Shown: piece after piece, positions 10,476 to 22,137 of the stretch | Layout of the letters: each line of letters begins with the position of its first letter | Numbering within the stretch: the first letter of the stretch is position 1 | Assembly (NCBI RefSeq): GCF_037392515.1 | Contig: NC_090280.1 | Location: forward strand, 22,511,118 to 22,575,117 | Origin: Haliotis asinina | Taxonomy: Eukaryota; Mollusca; Gastropoda; Lepetellida; Haliotidae | DNA: 64,000 nucleotides | Direction: 5' to 3' | The notes under the pieces: model-generated | Told to the model about the DNA's origin: nothing | The model's input: only the letters and a program-made list of their open reading frames with translations | The model's database searches: none | Position numbers and translations under genes: made by a program

Positions 10476-11756
10476 CTGGAACAAATAAGTCTGTGTAAAT
10501 AGTTACATATGCGCAGTGTTAGATGAAAAATATAAGATAAACAAATTTCCCGTATAGTTATCGATTAAAACTAGTGTCCTGGAGCCAGTGTAAACATAAA
10601 CATGGAGACTGAAGGTCATTAAATATGTAAATATGTGCACACTGTTGATTCATATCCTCTTCAAGCACCTTGGCTTGATTCCATACTGAACGACTTCTGA
10701 AACCCCAGCATACCATTATTATCCTTAATCATGGAAGATGTAAAACGAATTTTGAACCCAAACTGTGCTTGAAGTAATCTGACTTTGACAGATAAACATG
10801 ATGCACACTAAGAAATGCGTGCATTCCTATCTGGTGACGTGACCCACCATTTGCTGAAAATGACCATTTTACCTGCAAATACAGAAAACGTGGCGTTTCC
10901 GCAGCACATTGTCAGATCAGTCAACTGTGTATCAAAATGATACCGAAACTTTCAACAGCACCAAATTGTTGTCTTTGGCACGTGATCGAGCACACCCTTG
11001 ACAACCATTTGTCCAGCCAGAGATCACCACATTGTCTTCACTCATTGAAGGAACATGAGTGTATTCTCTTTACAAGTCCTGATTTCATCTCAGTCAGGGG
11101 TATAGAAGGATCAGAGTATCAGTGTAACGCTGACTGTTGAGTTCAGCAGGGTTGATGGAAGCGTACTAATCTGTAGAGAGACTGGTAGTCATGACAGGAC
11201 ACAGACACACGTCTGTCGTGGTCGAGCTACAGCTCAAAAGCATACATACTGACAGCCACGGTTGGAAATAAGTTTGACCCCCTTCAACGTTATCGTTAAT
11301 TCATTTTTCACTAATTTGAGAATGATTACTTTAGCTTTTACTTGTCTTTCAATCCTGATTGACAATTTTAGTGTCAACAAGGACAAGTTCTTTTCTTCGT
11401 TTACCACGGACACTAAACATTTTATCCCAGTGGTGCGTTTCTAAATTAGTTCTCTTACAATCTATCCTCTCTCTCAAACTCTTCCTTAAAGGCCGGTCTC
11501 AGATTCCATCTCTCCACAAGAGACTTACTGACACCATCAAGGACACTTTAACATTTTATCAAGATACACCACAGACACGCTGCAAATCAGGCCTAAACAG
11601 GATCAGTCAGTATAGACAGGACAAAATGATCATATCGTCGAAAATGTCAGTATGAATGGAAATACTTATTAGCTAGCTTTCTACTGAGTGTGAGTGCAAA
11701 TAGACATCTAGACACCAGGCGCTATATACAAACGTATTGTTATATGCTTTGCTCTG

Positions 11757-11912
11757 GACACCTCATTCACCCCACCCATCCACCCCCTGCCCCCAAACCC
11801 CACCCAGCCACCCACAACCCCCACAACCCCCACCATCCCTCCTCGCCACCCACCACCTTCACCCTTCAGCCTTCCTCACCCCACCCCCTTCACCCTTCAC
11901 CCTTCCTCACCA
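11757..11912. repeat. C-rich, strand-asymmetric low-complexity tract
   Basis: About 155 bases almost free of G on the plus strand (repeats of cccacc, ccttcaccc). The reading frames through it are proline/histidine-rich artefacts. Not present in genes B and C at the same place. Confidence 0.85.
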
Positions 11913-12037
11913 CCACGCCCTTATCCCTGACTGTCCTACATTATTCACCACATATAAGAATGTGCAGTGGGATAACTTAGTGACGATGTATACGTGCACA
12001 CACTCAGGCAAGACGCTATCACATCACACCGTATTAC

Positions 12038-12160
12038 CTCCACGTCTGTGTTTTCTACAAACAACAACTATGACGACAACGGCGATGACCACGATGAGGA
12101 CCGAACAGACAGCAGTCACGGGGACGGTGGAAACGACACCAGATTCAGTAACCTCACGTG
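12038..12160 (-). CDS. Gene A TM1: transmembrane exon
   Basis: A 123-nt exon, phase 1-1, acceptor (gtttcag) and GTAATA donor. It encodes SREVTESGVVSTVPVTAVCS, then a hydrophobic run rich in V and I ending VVVC, then RKHRRG. The basic cluster after the span places the C-terminus in the cytoplasm. Same length in genes B and C. Confidence 0.88.
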
Positions 12161-12249
12161 CTGAAACATTTAATTTGGACAATATTCAGTTCAGTAAAGA
12201 ATAATCATGTTTACTTATCAGAAAAAAATAAACATGCAAGACACGTTGC

Positions 12250-12335
12250 TTTATTTAAGGTACATGACGTGCTTACAAAATACCAGACATATAATGTACA
12301 CCAGGATTAGAAATATAACCAGGGCTGCCCCGTAT
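12250..12335 (-). CDS. Possible alternative terminal exon (secreted form), gene A
   Basis: Between Ig3 and TM1. An acceptor (ttcgcag) at 12336 is followed, in the phase left by Ig3, by YTGQPWLYF and a TAA (12309-12307), then AATAAA at 12255-12250. Use of this exon would end the protein after Ig3 without a membrane span. Gene C keeps the acceptor, stop and AATAAA; gene B keeps the AATAAA but has lost the acceptor region. In another frame the same bases give a hydrophobic segment, so a different role is possible. No transcript evidence. Confidence 0.35.
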
Positions 12336-12536
12336 CTGCGAAACTGAGTGGGTGGGTGGGTGAGAAGTTCATTTGAAATAACACTTTCCAACTGCATTAC
12401 AACCTGTTGCGTTCTCGCTACAACGCCCATCGATCTATTTTCACAGACGGATTCAACGGTAATGGTCAAATTGCAAGTGATACAGTCATTGGATCCAAAA
12501 CCATTCTAAGAACTTCATCGATTTTACAGTCAAACA

Positions 12537-12775
12537 GCCAGTCAGTCAATCAGCCAGTTAGTCAGCGAGTCAGACAGTCAGTCAGTCAGTCAGTCAGTCA
12601 GTAAGAGAGTCAGTCAACTTGACACAACAACGACACGATCCAAAACCATTCTAAGAACTTCATCGCTTTTACAGTCAACCAGCCAGTCAGTTAATCAGCC
12701 AGTTAGTCAGCGAGTCAACCAGTCAGTCAGTCAGAGAGTCAGTCAGAGAGTCAGTCAGAGAGTCAGTCAACTTGA
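12537..12775. repeat. CAGT tetranucleotide repeat, gene A intron
   Basis: Two runs of cagt/cagtcag separated by a short duplicated segment with 'gatccaaaaccattctaaga'. Its reading frames give V-S-Q-S repeats and are not genes. A related run lies in gene C at 59.78 kb. Confidence 0.9.
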
Positions 12776-13324
12776 TGCAACAACGTCACTCTCTACGTCA
12801 GCACTACAAGAGACCATGCAACGTCAGCGTTCAACAATTTCCAAGTAACATCACGGGTCTTCATGAGACTTCAATCTGATTCAGACATATTTGATGGGTT
12901 GACACATGCGATGTTCATCTCAAATAATCTTTCTCACAGGACATCCCCATCAACCTCACTGTCTACGCCAGTTCAACAGGAGGCCATGCAACGTTGGAAA
13001 CATCAGCGATCTAACTAGTGCAGGCGAAGTTCTAAAGAGGCGGAAAAGTGTCGAATTTGGTGTCACATATAAAGGGAAGATTAGGAGGCATCTGTGCCGC
13101 TTGGCTGCTTTTTGATTTTACAAAAACATTGTCGTGATATTGACATTTGATTGACGTTCTTATCAATATTACGAGTTGATACGGCTAATGATTTTGAATC
13201 GTTGGGTACCACTGCCGTTGGTGTTCTCGCAGGTGTTCCATCACGTTAAGGTGAATGAAAAGGCAGATGTCATCCAAAAGACAGGTTGTATGTTATAGAT
13301 TCTATTATAGGAGTGTTGACTTAC

Positions 13325-13585
13325 AGAAGACATCCAGTGTCAGGTTCCGTGATGCACTCCCATGTGTGTTGTTGACGTGACACATGTACTGTCTAGACAC
13401 AGACACATCTACAGCTGGTATAGACAACACAGCCTTCCTGTGTCCTGTCATCACCATCTGTCTTGATGTGTCCCACCAGGTTACAGTGCAGGCAGGGTTA
13501 CAGTCAGCAGAACATCTCGTCGTTACAGGTTTCCCTTCCTCCAGTTTGCCCCTTATGCCGTCAAAGTGTATCTGGTCAGGTCCAT
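13325..13585 (-). CDS. Gene A Ig3 exon
   Basis: A 261-nt exon, phase 1-1, acceptor (attgcag), GTAAGT donor. It encodes an Ig domain with the canonical set: Cys in VTTRC, Trp in VTWW, Cys in QYMC. A second cysteine pair (CNPAC) sits in the B-C region. Sites NNT and NLT are possible N-glycosylation points. It is the membrane-proximal domain. Confidence 0.9.
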
Positions 13586-13862
13586 CTGCAATGCATGTGA
13601 GATGGTCAGCTAGGAAGGAAGTCTTTTTCTGAGATATAAGTCTAGTTTCCGTCTGTGACGTAAATGTCTGAATAAAGACCAGCTGCTTGGTTTGGCCTGT
13701 GCTCTTGGGATTCATAAGAATGGCAAACTTCCCTGTTTCGCGATCTTATCAAGTTGTTTTCCTCTAACAATAAGTACCGTCTACAGCTGGGACACCGTTG
13801 TAACTCACCCACCCACTCTGTTGCTATGCGCAACTCTTGACAACATATCCGGGTGATCATAC

Positions 13863-13942
13863 CAGCGCCCCGTTCCTCAAAGCGATCGTAATTCTCATAC
13901 TTTACCACAGACGTACGACAGTTCGCTTTGAGGAACGGGGTC
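13863..13942. mobile_element. Small foldback MITE
   Basis: Inverted arms 'ccccgttcctcaaagcgatcg' (from 13865) and its near-complement ending 'cgctttgaggaacgggg' (to 13941) around a short centre with 'cgtacgacag'. It has the form of a non-autonomous foldback DNA transposon. It is not seen at the equivalent intron position of genes B and C. Confidence 0.65.
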
Positions 13943-14144
13943 CAGCCGCAGTTTTGAACATTTCAACTGATCATTGAAGCAAACCTGTCGCTCATTCCTA
14001 TCAGGACTTTCACAATAATGATTTCTGTTCTGTTTACACAGAACTTCTGCGAAAGAAACTTGTCACAAAAGTGTGATTCAGCAGAGTTTCAAGGATACTT
14101 AATACGAGGTTCTGTTACCTAAAGCAAGGTAGGTTCTTACTCAC

Positions 14145-14444
14145 AGAGAACATCCAGCACATGTTCTTGACTCCAGTCAGACTTCAGTCCCTCCTCCACA
14201 GCCTGGCAACTGTAGATGTCTCCCCAGTTCTCTCTGCTGGCGTGAATTATTGTCAGGTCATCTCCACCTGTAGGAGACTCATCACCAGATTCTAGCAGGG
14301 TCCTGTCCCTTCTCCAGATGTAGGTCATGGTCAGTAGGGGGTGGTCCTGGGGTAGACTCCGGGAGGTGGAGGAGCATGTAAGGGTGACATTCTCACCTGA
14401 TACAGGTGAGGCAGGTCCGGTGATGGTAGGTGTGGTTGGCCTCT
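14145..14444 (-). CDS. Gene A C2-type Ig exon
   Basis: A 300-nt exon, phase 1-1, acceptor (ttttcacag), GTGAGT donor. It starts QRPTTPTITGPASP and has canonical Ig residues: Cys24 (VTLTC), Trp44 (TYIW), Cys80 (IYSC). NVT gives a likely N-glycan. It is the middle Ig domain. Confidence 0.92.
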
Positions 14445-15433
14445 CTGTGAAAAAATATAACAAAGACCTTAACCTTAACGCTTGTGTCAATGTACTACAA
14501 TGTCAATGTTTTTACTAAATCCTCTATACTTGTTCATTAATTTTCCATCTATTAAATGTTAAACAGTTTAAGTGTTCTCTCGTCACGCCAAGGATCCTCA
14601 CTCACTCACTCAGTGTTCCACAGTTACAACAGGGAATACGTGTTGACTGGATCTTAATGCTTCAAACCGTTTTGTTGATTAAATATGATAGTTACCGCGC
14701 AACTACTTACTGAATCGAGTTAACAGTATTTTCCATAGACAGGCGGTAAAAGATGCAAGACTGGTGCACTCGGATACACTTATTCATGTTAACCTGCGAT
14801 AAAGCTTCTTTGTCGGCTTATATATCTCTTTTGGCATGGTTAATATCCTGCATTGGGAATAAACATTGTATTTAGCGACCCTTGTGCGTAGTAATGCGTG
14901 ACGTCACAAGCTCAGTTTTCTAATGATCACTCATTTGACTGCGTTACATTATGTAGTTCCCAGTCAACTTTTATGTTAAAGAATGTATTGTTGTCACCAA
15001 ATATTAACTTAGTTTGAAAAATGACAAGAAACACATATGGAATTTGGGAAACTTTCAGTTAAACTTTTGAACAACAAATATAATGTTCTCCCCATCGAAA
15101 CAATACCCCTTATGAACTCTCCAGTCTCATGTGTAAATTACTCATCGGTATCATGAAAAAGAACGGATCTGACCCCGAACAACTAGTTCTCAGATGTAAA
15201 TTAGAGAGATCATATCTCTCATTACGAGACAACAATTTTCTCTCATCAAGGCACTCACAGTGCACGGCCGTCAATCTGGACACGATCGCCAATAGATGGG
15301 CGTGTTTGTTTACCGTGTGAAAGTAGTCACTAAAATTTGCATATGACCTCTCTAATTTGCATCGGTATATGCATATGACCGCAAGGGATACCGAAAATAT
15401 CCTTTGGCTTTATGGAATAGTTGACATAAATAC

Positions 15434-15568
15434 CACACACAATACACACACATGCACACACACAATACACACATGCACACACACAATACACAAATTCACA
15501 CACACAATATACCCATGCACACACAATGCACACATGCACACACACAATGCACACATGTACACACAATA
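15434..15568. repeat. CA/TG microsatellite
   Basis: About 135 bases of cacaca with interspersed atgcacac units. Confidence 0.95.
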
Positions 15569-15589
15569 CTATGGAATATTGTAAGGGGC

Positions 15590-15905
15590 ATTCTCGCGAT
15601 CTCGACCTTTGGAAGCAATTTTAAAAAGCCAAAAGTGCGAGAATGCGAGATCGCGTGAACGTGAGATTTGGCCAAAATCTCGCGTTCTCGCGATCTCGCA
15701 TTCTCGTGTTTTTGGTACAGAGCACGTTTCTGTCAAAAGTCGATAACATGAGAATTCGACATTTGTACATGCTGTCAGATCTCGCAAACTCGCAAACTCG
15801 ACTTGTCAAATAAGGCCACAAAAACACGAAATCACGAGAAAACGAGAATGCGACGTTTCATTTTCTCGCATTCTCGCGATCTCATGATCTCACGTTTTAG
15901 ACGTT
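15590..15905. repeat. CTCGCG-rich repeat with a long hairpin
   Basis: Dense variants of an approximately 8-nt motif (ctcgcgat, ctcgcatt, ctcgtgtt) in both orientations. Bases 15636-15708 form a nearly perfect palindrome centred on ttggccaa at 15671/15672, with arms of about 35 nt. CpG is far commoner than in the surroundings. Confidence 0.85.
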
Positions 15906-16035
15906 GGTGTTGCGCATGCGCAATATCTCGAGGTCAAAGCGCATGCGCATGTTAGTAGCGTTGTGGTCATGCTTCATTCACGCTTTTTACTGCCCAAGCA
16001 TTTAACAAATTTATGACAATGCTTGAAAATCCTTT

Positions 16036-16345
16036 GTAGTGTATGTAAGCCCGCTCCTGTTGTTATAATTTCTTATGTACTTCAAAATCCAGAACATGTT
16101 CGATATAATTTAATAAACGAAATCGTGAACATGGATGTCAAATATAAGCAGAAACACTAAAGTGTGCTGAAGCTGGAAAAGGTTAACGTCAGTGAGTGAT
16201 AAACTATTGGATAAAGCCGCATCAATTCGCGACTATTCGCAGCTACACTGTATAGAAATAATCACTGACCTGGGCTTTTCTACATGATGTAATCTCATGC
16301 AAAGCTATCATTAGTCTGTCTCACAGTCCCTAAACACAACATTGT
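16036..16345. repeat. Unidentified dispersed repeat, copy 1
   Basis: Starts 'gtgtatgtaagcccgctcct', ends 'gtctcacagtccctaaa'. Copy 2 is at 16733 in the same orientation and copy 3 at 21180 in the opposite one. No coding capacity seen. Confidence 0.75.
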
Positions 16346-16732
16346 CCCTCCTGTCTAGCCCTCAGTGCAATGCTTAAGCCCTAAGCGAAGCAAGTATAGA
16401 TTTCATCAGGTCAGGTTCAGGTCTGGTCTCCCTTGAACTCCTTTTCATTTTATACCAATCTATTTGTCACAATCAAAATTATATATTCACAGACAAAGCC
16501 TTAGTCTATGCTAGTAGTGTGTAGCAGGCTGCTAAAATGTGCTTGTCTAGTGTTTATTCGACACCATATTAACTACTTTCGGCCCAAAATACTAGTTTGT
16601 CTTCCGCTCCCACCTGACTGCAAAACATCCTGACTTACACAGTTCTTTGTCTCCTGGCTCCAAGAAATAGAAATACATTTGTGTCGCTAATATTTGTGTT
16701 CCTGTAGCGGCCATGACAGTAATATGGTAAGG

Positions 16733-17035
16733 TAGTGTATATAAGCCCGCTCCCGTTGATAGAATTTTCTATGTACTTCAGAATCCTCAACATGTTCATT
16801 ATACTTTAACAAACGAAATAGTGAACTTAAGTTTCAAATATAAGTAAAATCATGAAAGTTTTTGGAAGCTGAGGAAAATATTTACGTCAGTGAGCGATAA
16901 AATAATGCTTAAGGTCGCATCGGTTCGCAGCTATTCGCAGCAAGACCGGCAGTTACAGCAAAATTCACAGACCAGTGAGAATCTCCATAACGTAATATCA
17001 CACACGGCTATCATTAGTTTGTCTCACAGTCCCTA
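16733..17035. repeat. Unidentified dispersed repeat, copy 2
   Basis: Direct copy of 16036-16345 about 697 bases downstream, visibly diverged by substitutions and small indels. Family not recognised. Confidence 0.75.
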
Positions 17036-18059
17036 AAGACGTATTTTAGCCCACCCATGGGAGAGATTTTTAATATCGCTCTCAATTAGCGGAATTAAAT
17101 AAACATGAGCTGAAATTTGTCAGGATACTTACAGACATACTTTCATTTATTTAGAACCCCCAAAATATTACTTCGGCTAGGGCCGAGCTCTCAAAGCCAG
17201 CTTAAATCTAGAACATGGATCTTGAATTGTAGTTAAATCCCTAGACTGGTATCATATCTACCGATGTTTACGTAAATATGATTCCAATCTATGGCTTGAA
17301 ATACACTTGAAGATACATTTGAGAGGTCAAAGATGCTTCTGAAGGAACGTGCCAAGCCGGACAGAACGCTTGTGATATAGTGTGTCTGTTGAGACTATAC
17401 AGAAAAGAGTGCTGTGCTTTGAGCAAACTTGTTGGCTCATGCTCTACTAAGTTTTATTTAGGTAGATATAATTGCATTTTGTCTGTCATGTGTGCTAGTG
17501 AATTTATGCATTTGCATACTCGCGGGCTAACGGCTTTCGGCTCAATTTATGCTTTTCAGACTACAGTGGAAATACATACGATTTTTGTACGTGCGAATGC
17601 TTGGTTTGATCCTTTATAACATAGTACAAAATGTTGTGATTTAATATATTTCTTTTAAGACATATTAATAATCATGTCACAGTTGCCCATGGCCACTCTT
17701 CTTTAACATAAACGTGCTGATTCAGCATGAGACAATAAAGGTTAATTAGGAAACCCCAAGAGTTTTAATTAAGGAAAGAAAAGCTGTCAAAACACTGTCA
17801 CTTCCTGCCCAGGAACCCAGGATGTCACACCCTCAAAAGCTAAGAGAAGTAAGGAACCTTCTCACGCAGCCAGACAACACATAACAACAAGACAGTATCT
17901 TTTCTCTGGGACTCTCGGTATGTTATGAATGTTGGTTTTTCATCGTTAACTATACATTTTCAACCAAACCATACCTGGAATTCAGATTTCGTTTTAATAT
18001 TCTGCATTCCAGTTTTAGTAGTACCCGGTGGCCCCACTTAGGCCATCCCGCAATCAGGT

Positions 18060-18245
18060 GTTCTCGCGTTCTTATGTTTATTGAGATCGGTACATAAAAT
18101 AGAAGAGTACGGGCAACTCCTGCAAAAGCACGAGATCGCGAGATAGCGAAATCACGAGATCTGTCAAATGTCGCGATCTCAGAAATCATTACCTGGAACT
18201 GTATGGCCCATGGACACAAAAGCACGTGAACGCGCGACTGCGAGA
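18060..18245. repeat. Second CTCGCG-rich stretch
   Basis: Shares the motifs gagatcgcgag, tcgcgatctc and cacgagat with 15590-15905. It is shorter and without one dominant hairpin. Confidence 0.65.
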
Positions 18246-19805
18246 TATAACTGATGCAAACTCTTGTCAGTTTCAAGTCCTGCTTTGTACTTGGACGAAT
18301 GACAGATTCCAGCCACGCAGTAGTTTACCATCTCTACTGACATGATTTTTGATTGGATCGAGCGCAAATTCAGAGAATTCATGTATTTTCCAAACCCAAC
18401 ATCTCTATATACATTCTTCATGGATAACGTCTTGTTTTAGTGTGTATGATTTTGTTTGACAACATTATATGAATCCATACTGAAACGACGCATCAAGTAC
18501 ACAAAAAGAAGTTGTTATCCATAAAGAATCTTACTTTCTTGTGACTCGTTATACTTCTAAAATGCCCATCAAACAGATCATCTGTCTGTACACACAATGA
18601 ACCCTCAGCATATCAGCAAATGAAACAGCCAATCAGAAGCCGTCGTTACTCTTGAGTGCACATCCAGGTGCTAAGACTGGGTTCGGTCTCCCGAGGACTT
18701 CGTTTCGGGGGAAGTAAGTCCAAGTACAAAATATTGCACTTTTGAATCGCGATTGTACACTTATAATTTTGTTTATTTCTTTTTTGTAAAAGCAGCAATG
18801 TATATTACATATCATGAATAAGTGATGAATGTGTTTTAATTATGTTTGATATTTTGGTTGCATGTGACCTTTAATCATTGAACACAACAGGTATTAATAT
18901 GCTTGTAAACCAAATAAAACTCAGCACTCGGAATATCATTTAACAAATAGTAGTAGTTCGTGTTTGGTACTATTTTCTCTATCCTATAAGTATGAATACA
19001 TTTGACCAGTGTATGGCACTTACACGAGGTTATTGCATACGTTGACTGTGCGGATGCTGGATGCGTGGACACAGTCCCGTGTCACCCACAAGATAGGTTT
19101 CGTTGTACAATATTTATAGTATATTCTAATTCAGCTTAGTATGTAACACGACTTCTGACTGGTCAATGCTATGAATTTCCGACCGTATAATCAGCATATA
19201 CGGCCGCAATTTGATAACCGATTAACCAAAACCTTTGAATGAATCCCAACACTGTCAGGGTAACGCTGTTTTTTCATATTTTGTATACATTTGCAGAAGC
19301 ACTAGGTCAGTTAACTCACCTATCCCGCAAAAAATGGATGGAAAGACAGCGCAGTATCATAAATTTTGTTGTAAGATCAAACAATTTACTCGCAACGGGC
19401 TGTTCACCCATCAATGTTAGATCATGGAACAAGATTCATGACGTCATTATGGAGTGTCACGTCAACCACTATAACGTCATTTGACTAAAGAACTGTGACG
19501 GTCCGTCGGTAAGGAATCAAAGGACCATTATCATTTACAGCGGTCCGCTCATTTCTGATAACCAGAGGGCGGTTTCATGTTAATTCCATTTTATTTTAAC
19601 TGTAACACTATGATTTATTCATCATAGTCAGGCTTAGTCAGTGTGAACATAACAACCGTGCTGAAGGAAACTAATTTGTCTGGTGATTGTCTAATGGAGT
19701 GATATGATTAACCTTTGAGCTAGGGGAACTTTGACCTGATTTAAAAAAATAATTTTGTTTTCACTAAAACCAGCATAAAACGAGTTGAATTAGAATTGGG
19801 ATAAT

Positions 19806-20040
19806 GTACTGTGGTTGACGAATTAGGGACGTTACGAAGTTATATAACCTACGGTACACATCCCCAGTCCGTCAAACACAGTACAGTTATCCCCTCTTTT
19901 CACCATTAGGCCACATGTTATTTTAAGGTAGCGCTATTTTCAGGGCATATCATTTGCGAAAGCCCGAGGTCTTTCACTAAATGCCCGACGAAGGAGCGCA
20001 GTTAGAAAGGACCGAGGGATCATGTAAATGATAATGCCCT
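19806..20040. repeat. Two inverted repeats (foldback debris)
   Basis: 'gtactgtggttgacg' at 19806 pairs with 'cgtcaaacacagtac' near 19886; 'cagggcatatcattt' near 19941 pairs with 'aaatgataatgccctg' ending near 20041. They look like termini of small non-autonomous DNA transposons. Confidence 0.5.
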
Positions 20041-21179
20041 GACAATTAGCGTTACCGTTATTATAGCTAAAATAAATATAATTTTAGTAAAAAAGAACAC
20101 AAGCAACGCCATCGGTTTAGAAGCATTTACTGCTAACAACAAACGACGAAGATCAATGACACACATTTTACAAATATAGACACGACATAGAACAACACAG
20201 ATGACGTCACTGTTTTCAGTGCTCAACAACGTTAGCCTTCCAGTCGATATTTTTATTGCTGTATGTTGTAATTTATGGAACGATTGTGATGGTTGGCACA
20301 AGAAAGAAAGTGCATGATGACACATGTGTATGTGACGAATGTGATCATTATATTGTCAATAATGAGCTCAGGTTCAAACGAGCCGTAGGTGATTGAACTT
20401 CAACTGCTGAGCTACTTATGGCGTCACCTAACAACGGGATGGATAATGACCCTCATCAAGCATTTTACAGGCATTAGCAAGCTACATTGACCGCTCATTT
20501 CCGATAACGTGCGATAATAATTCTATCCATTTCAGCTCTAAAACTCTTTACGCAACGTTCATTTTGTTGATCGCTGTAAACATGTAATCACGAAAGTGAC
20601 CTGTGTTATATTGCATGGCGTAATACATGTATACGCCCTCTGTTTATTATGAAGGCATGTTCATCAGATGTGTTTCAATGTTATGTACATAGTGTATATT
20701 ATTGTTATTACAGGGTGTGTTCTTCCCGAAATATATGGAAATAAACAGGTATCTCACACATAACCCCTAGTCTGTGGTTAATAAGACATTGGAACTTATG
20801 GCTACCACAGGAAAACTAATATTTACGAAACAAATGTAGTTCTATTTCTTTGAATGTGGAGACAAAAGATTAATGCAAGGCAGGGTGTTTTGTAGTCAGG
20901 CTTGAGCAGAAGAAAATATATTGATTAATATTTCATGGCCCATAGTGATGAAAATGGTGTCGAGTAAAACATTGGACACGCTCATTTTAGCTGATTGATA
21001 CAATTTGGTGTGTTAGAATTTTGCTTGAACGTATATGTTAGCCTGGCATTAACGTTTTGCCTGTGAATATATACATTTTTGATTGTATACCCATTTAAAC
21101 TGAAAACGCGCCCAAGACAGAATAGACCTGAACCCGAGGAAAATCAAGACTTGCTTCAACTTAGGGCTAAACCATTGCA

Positions 21180-21330
21180 GTGAGGGCTGGACAGTAGAGA
21201 AAGATAATGTCTTCAGGGACTGTGAGACAGACTAATGCTGGCCTCATATGATATTACATAATGGAGAAACTCACTGGTCTGTGATTATTTCTGTGACTGC
21301 CGGTGTTGCTGCGACTAGCTGCGAACTGAC
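21180..21330. repeat. Unidentified dispersed repeat, copy 3 (inverted)
   Basis: Reverse complement of the right part of copy 1; shared phrase 'ggactgtgagacagactaatg'. Together with copies 1 and 2 it brackets most of the long intron in opposite orientation. Confidence 0.7.
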
Positions 21331-21534
21331 GCGGCTTTAAGCATTATTCCATACAATACACACATGTACACTGCACACTAACACACACATATTCGGACCC
21401 ATGTCGCTATATACCAGCATACGATAATTTCCTCCCCTCAGCTTTCACTATTGGCAATAGAAGGTTAAACAGCTATTCATTCATGTTGGAGATGCATTGC
21501 AACAGTCAACCTTTATTCTTCATATACTACTCAC

Positions 21535-21888
21535 GTACTACAACGAGGACCTGTCTACATCCAGTAACTTCCTGTCCATTGGTTCCCTGACAGTAGTAAG
21601 TACCAGCGTCCTGTACAGTGACATTGTAGATGGTAAACCTCAGTTGTCCGATCTGTGATGGTGAGTCCTCTTCGGTGTATCTGATCCTGGTAATGTAGCC
21701 CGTGTGACTGCTGTTAATTACCTCTACACGGTGTGCCTTGGGCTGGACCATTAACAGTCTCACAGATACCGAACCATTCACCCATACATAATATATAAAG
21801 CTAAAACTGTCTGGTTTCATGGTCATGGTAACATCTTCGCCAACACGTGTAACAGTGTATGGGTATCCAGTTGTCATGGAGGCAAGAC
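21535..21888 (-). CDS. V2: V-like Ig domain exon of gene A
   Basis: A 354-nt exon, phase 1-1, acceptor (gagtgcag), GTGAGT donor, 118 codons. It begins GLASMTTGYPYTVTRVGEDV. Trp36 and the DAGTYYC motif (Cys100) are V-set landmarks. The strand-B position that should hold the first cysteine reads VTMTMKP, without Cys. Instead Cys111 follows in TGCRQVL, so a disulphide across the CDR3-like loop (Cys100-Cys111) is possible. NGS, NSS and NVT are candidate N-glycan sites. This is the intact outermost domain. Confidence 0.9.
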
Positions 21889-22137
21889 CTGCACTCAAAA
21901 CAAATAATACTCACTCGGTTGACATAAATATTGAAGCACATTATTTAAGCCTGCTCCATATAATACAAGTTCACAGATACATACCACATATACAGGCACG
22001 CAAACGAAATGTAAGTCACAAATTAAAGCGTCAAAATATGAAGCAATACTATTTTCATAGAAAACACTGGTCACTTATAAAAAGTCATGTAAAGCTCAGG
22101 ATAATTCAAATGCTCTTTTCAGCTATCACATACATAC

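Larger units (their letters stand above)
14445..21534. other. Long intron of gene A between V2 and C2, repeat-filled
   Basis: No exon found. It contains a CA repeat, two CTCGCG-rich palindromic stretches, three copies of an unidentified repeat of about 300 bp and several inverted repeats, listed separately. Segments 17.1-18.0, 18.25-19.8 and 20.4-21.1 kb hold nothing I recognise. Gene B has only 0.8 kb between V and C2, so most of this is inserted DNA. Confidence 0.6.

Noticed and set aside
11690-12204. Proline/histidine-rich plus-strand frames
   Set aside because: They run through a C-rich low-complexity tract and lie opposite the TM1 exon.
12407-12604. Frames with V-S-Q-S repeats (also 59793-60080)
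   Set aside because: Translation of CAGT microsatellite.
13384-13632. Plus-strand frames opposite Ig3 (also 34882, 60176)
   Set aside because: Shadows of the Ig3 exons, kept open only because the opposite strand is coding.
15330-15584. Cysteine/valine- or histidine/threonine-rich frames
   Set aside because: Translation of a CA repeat.
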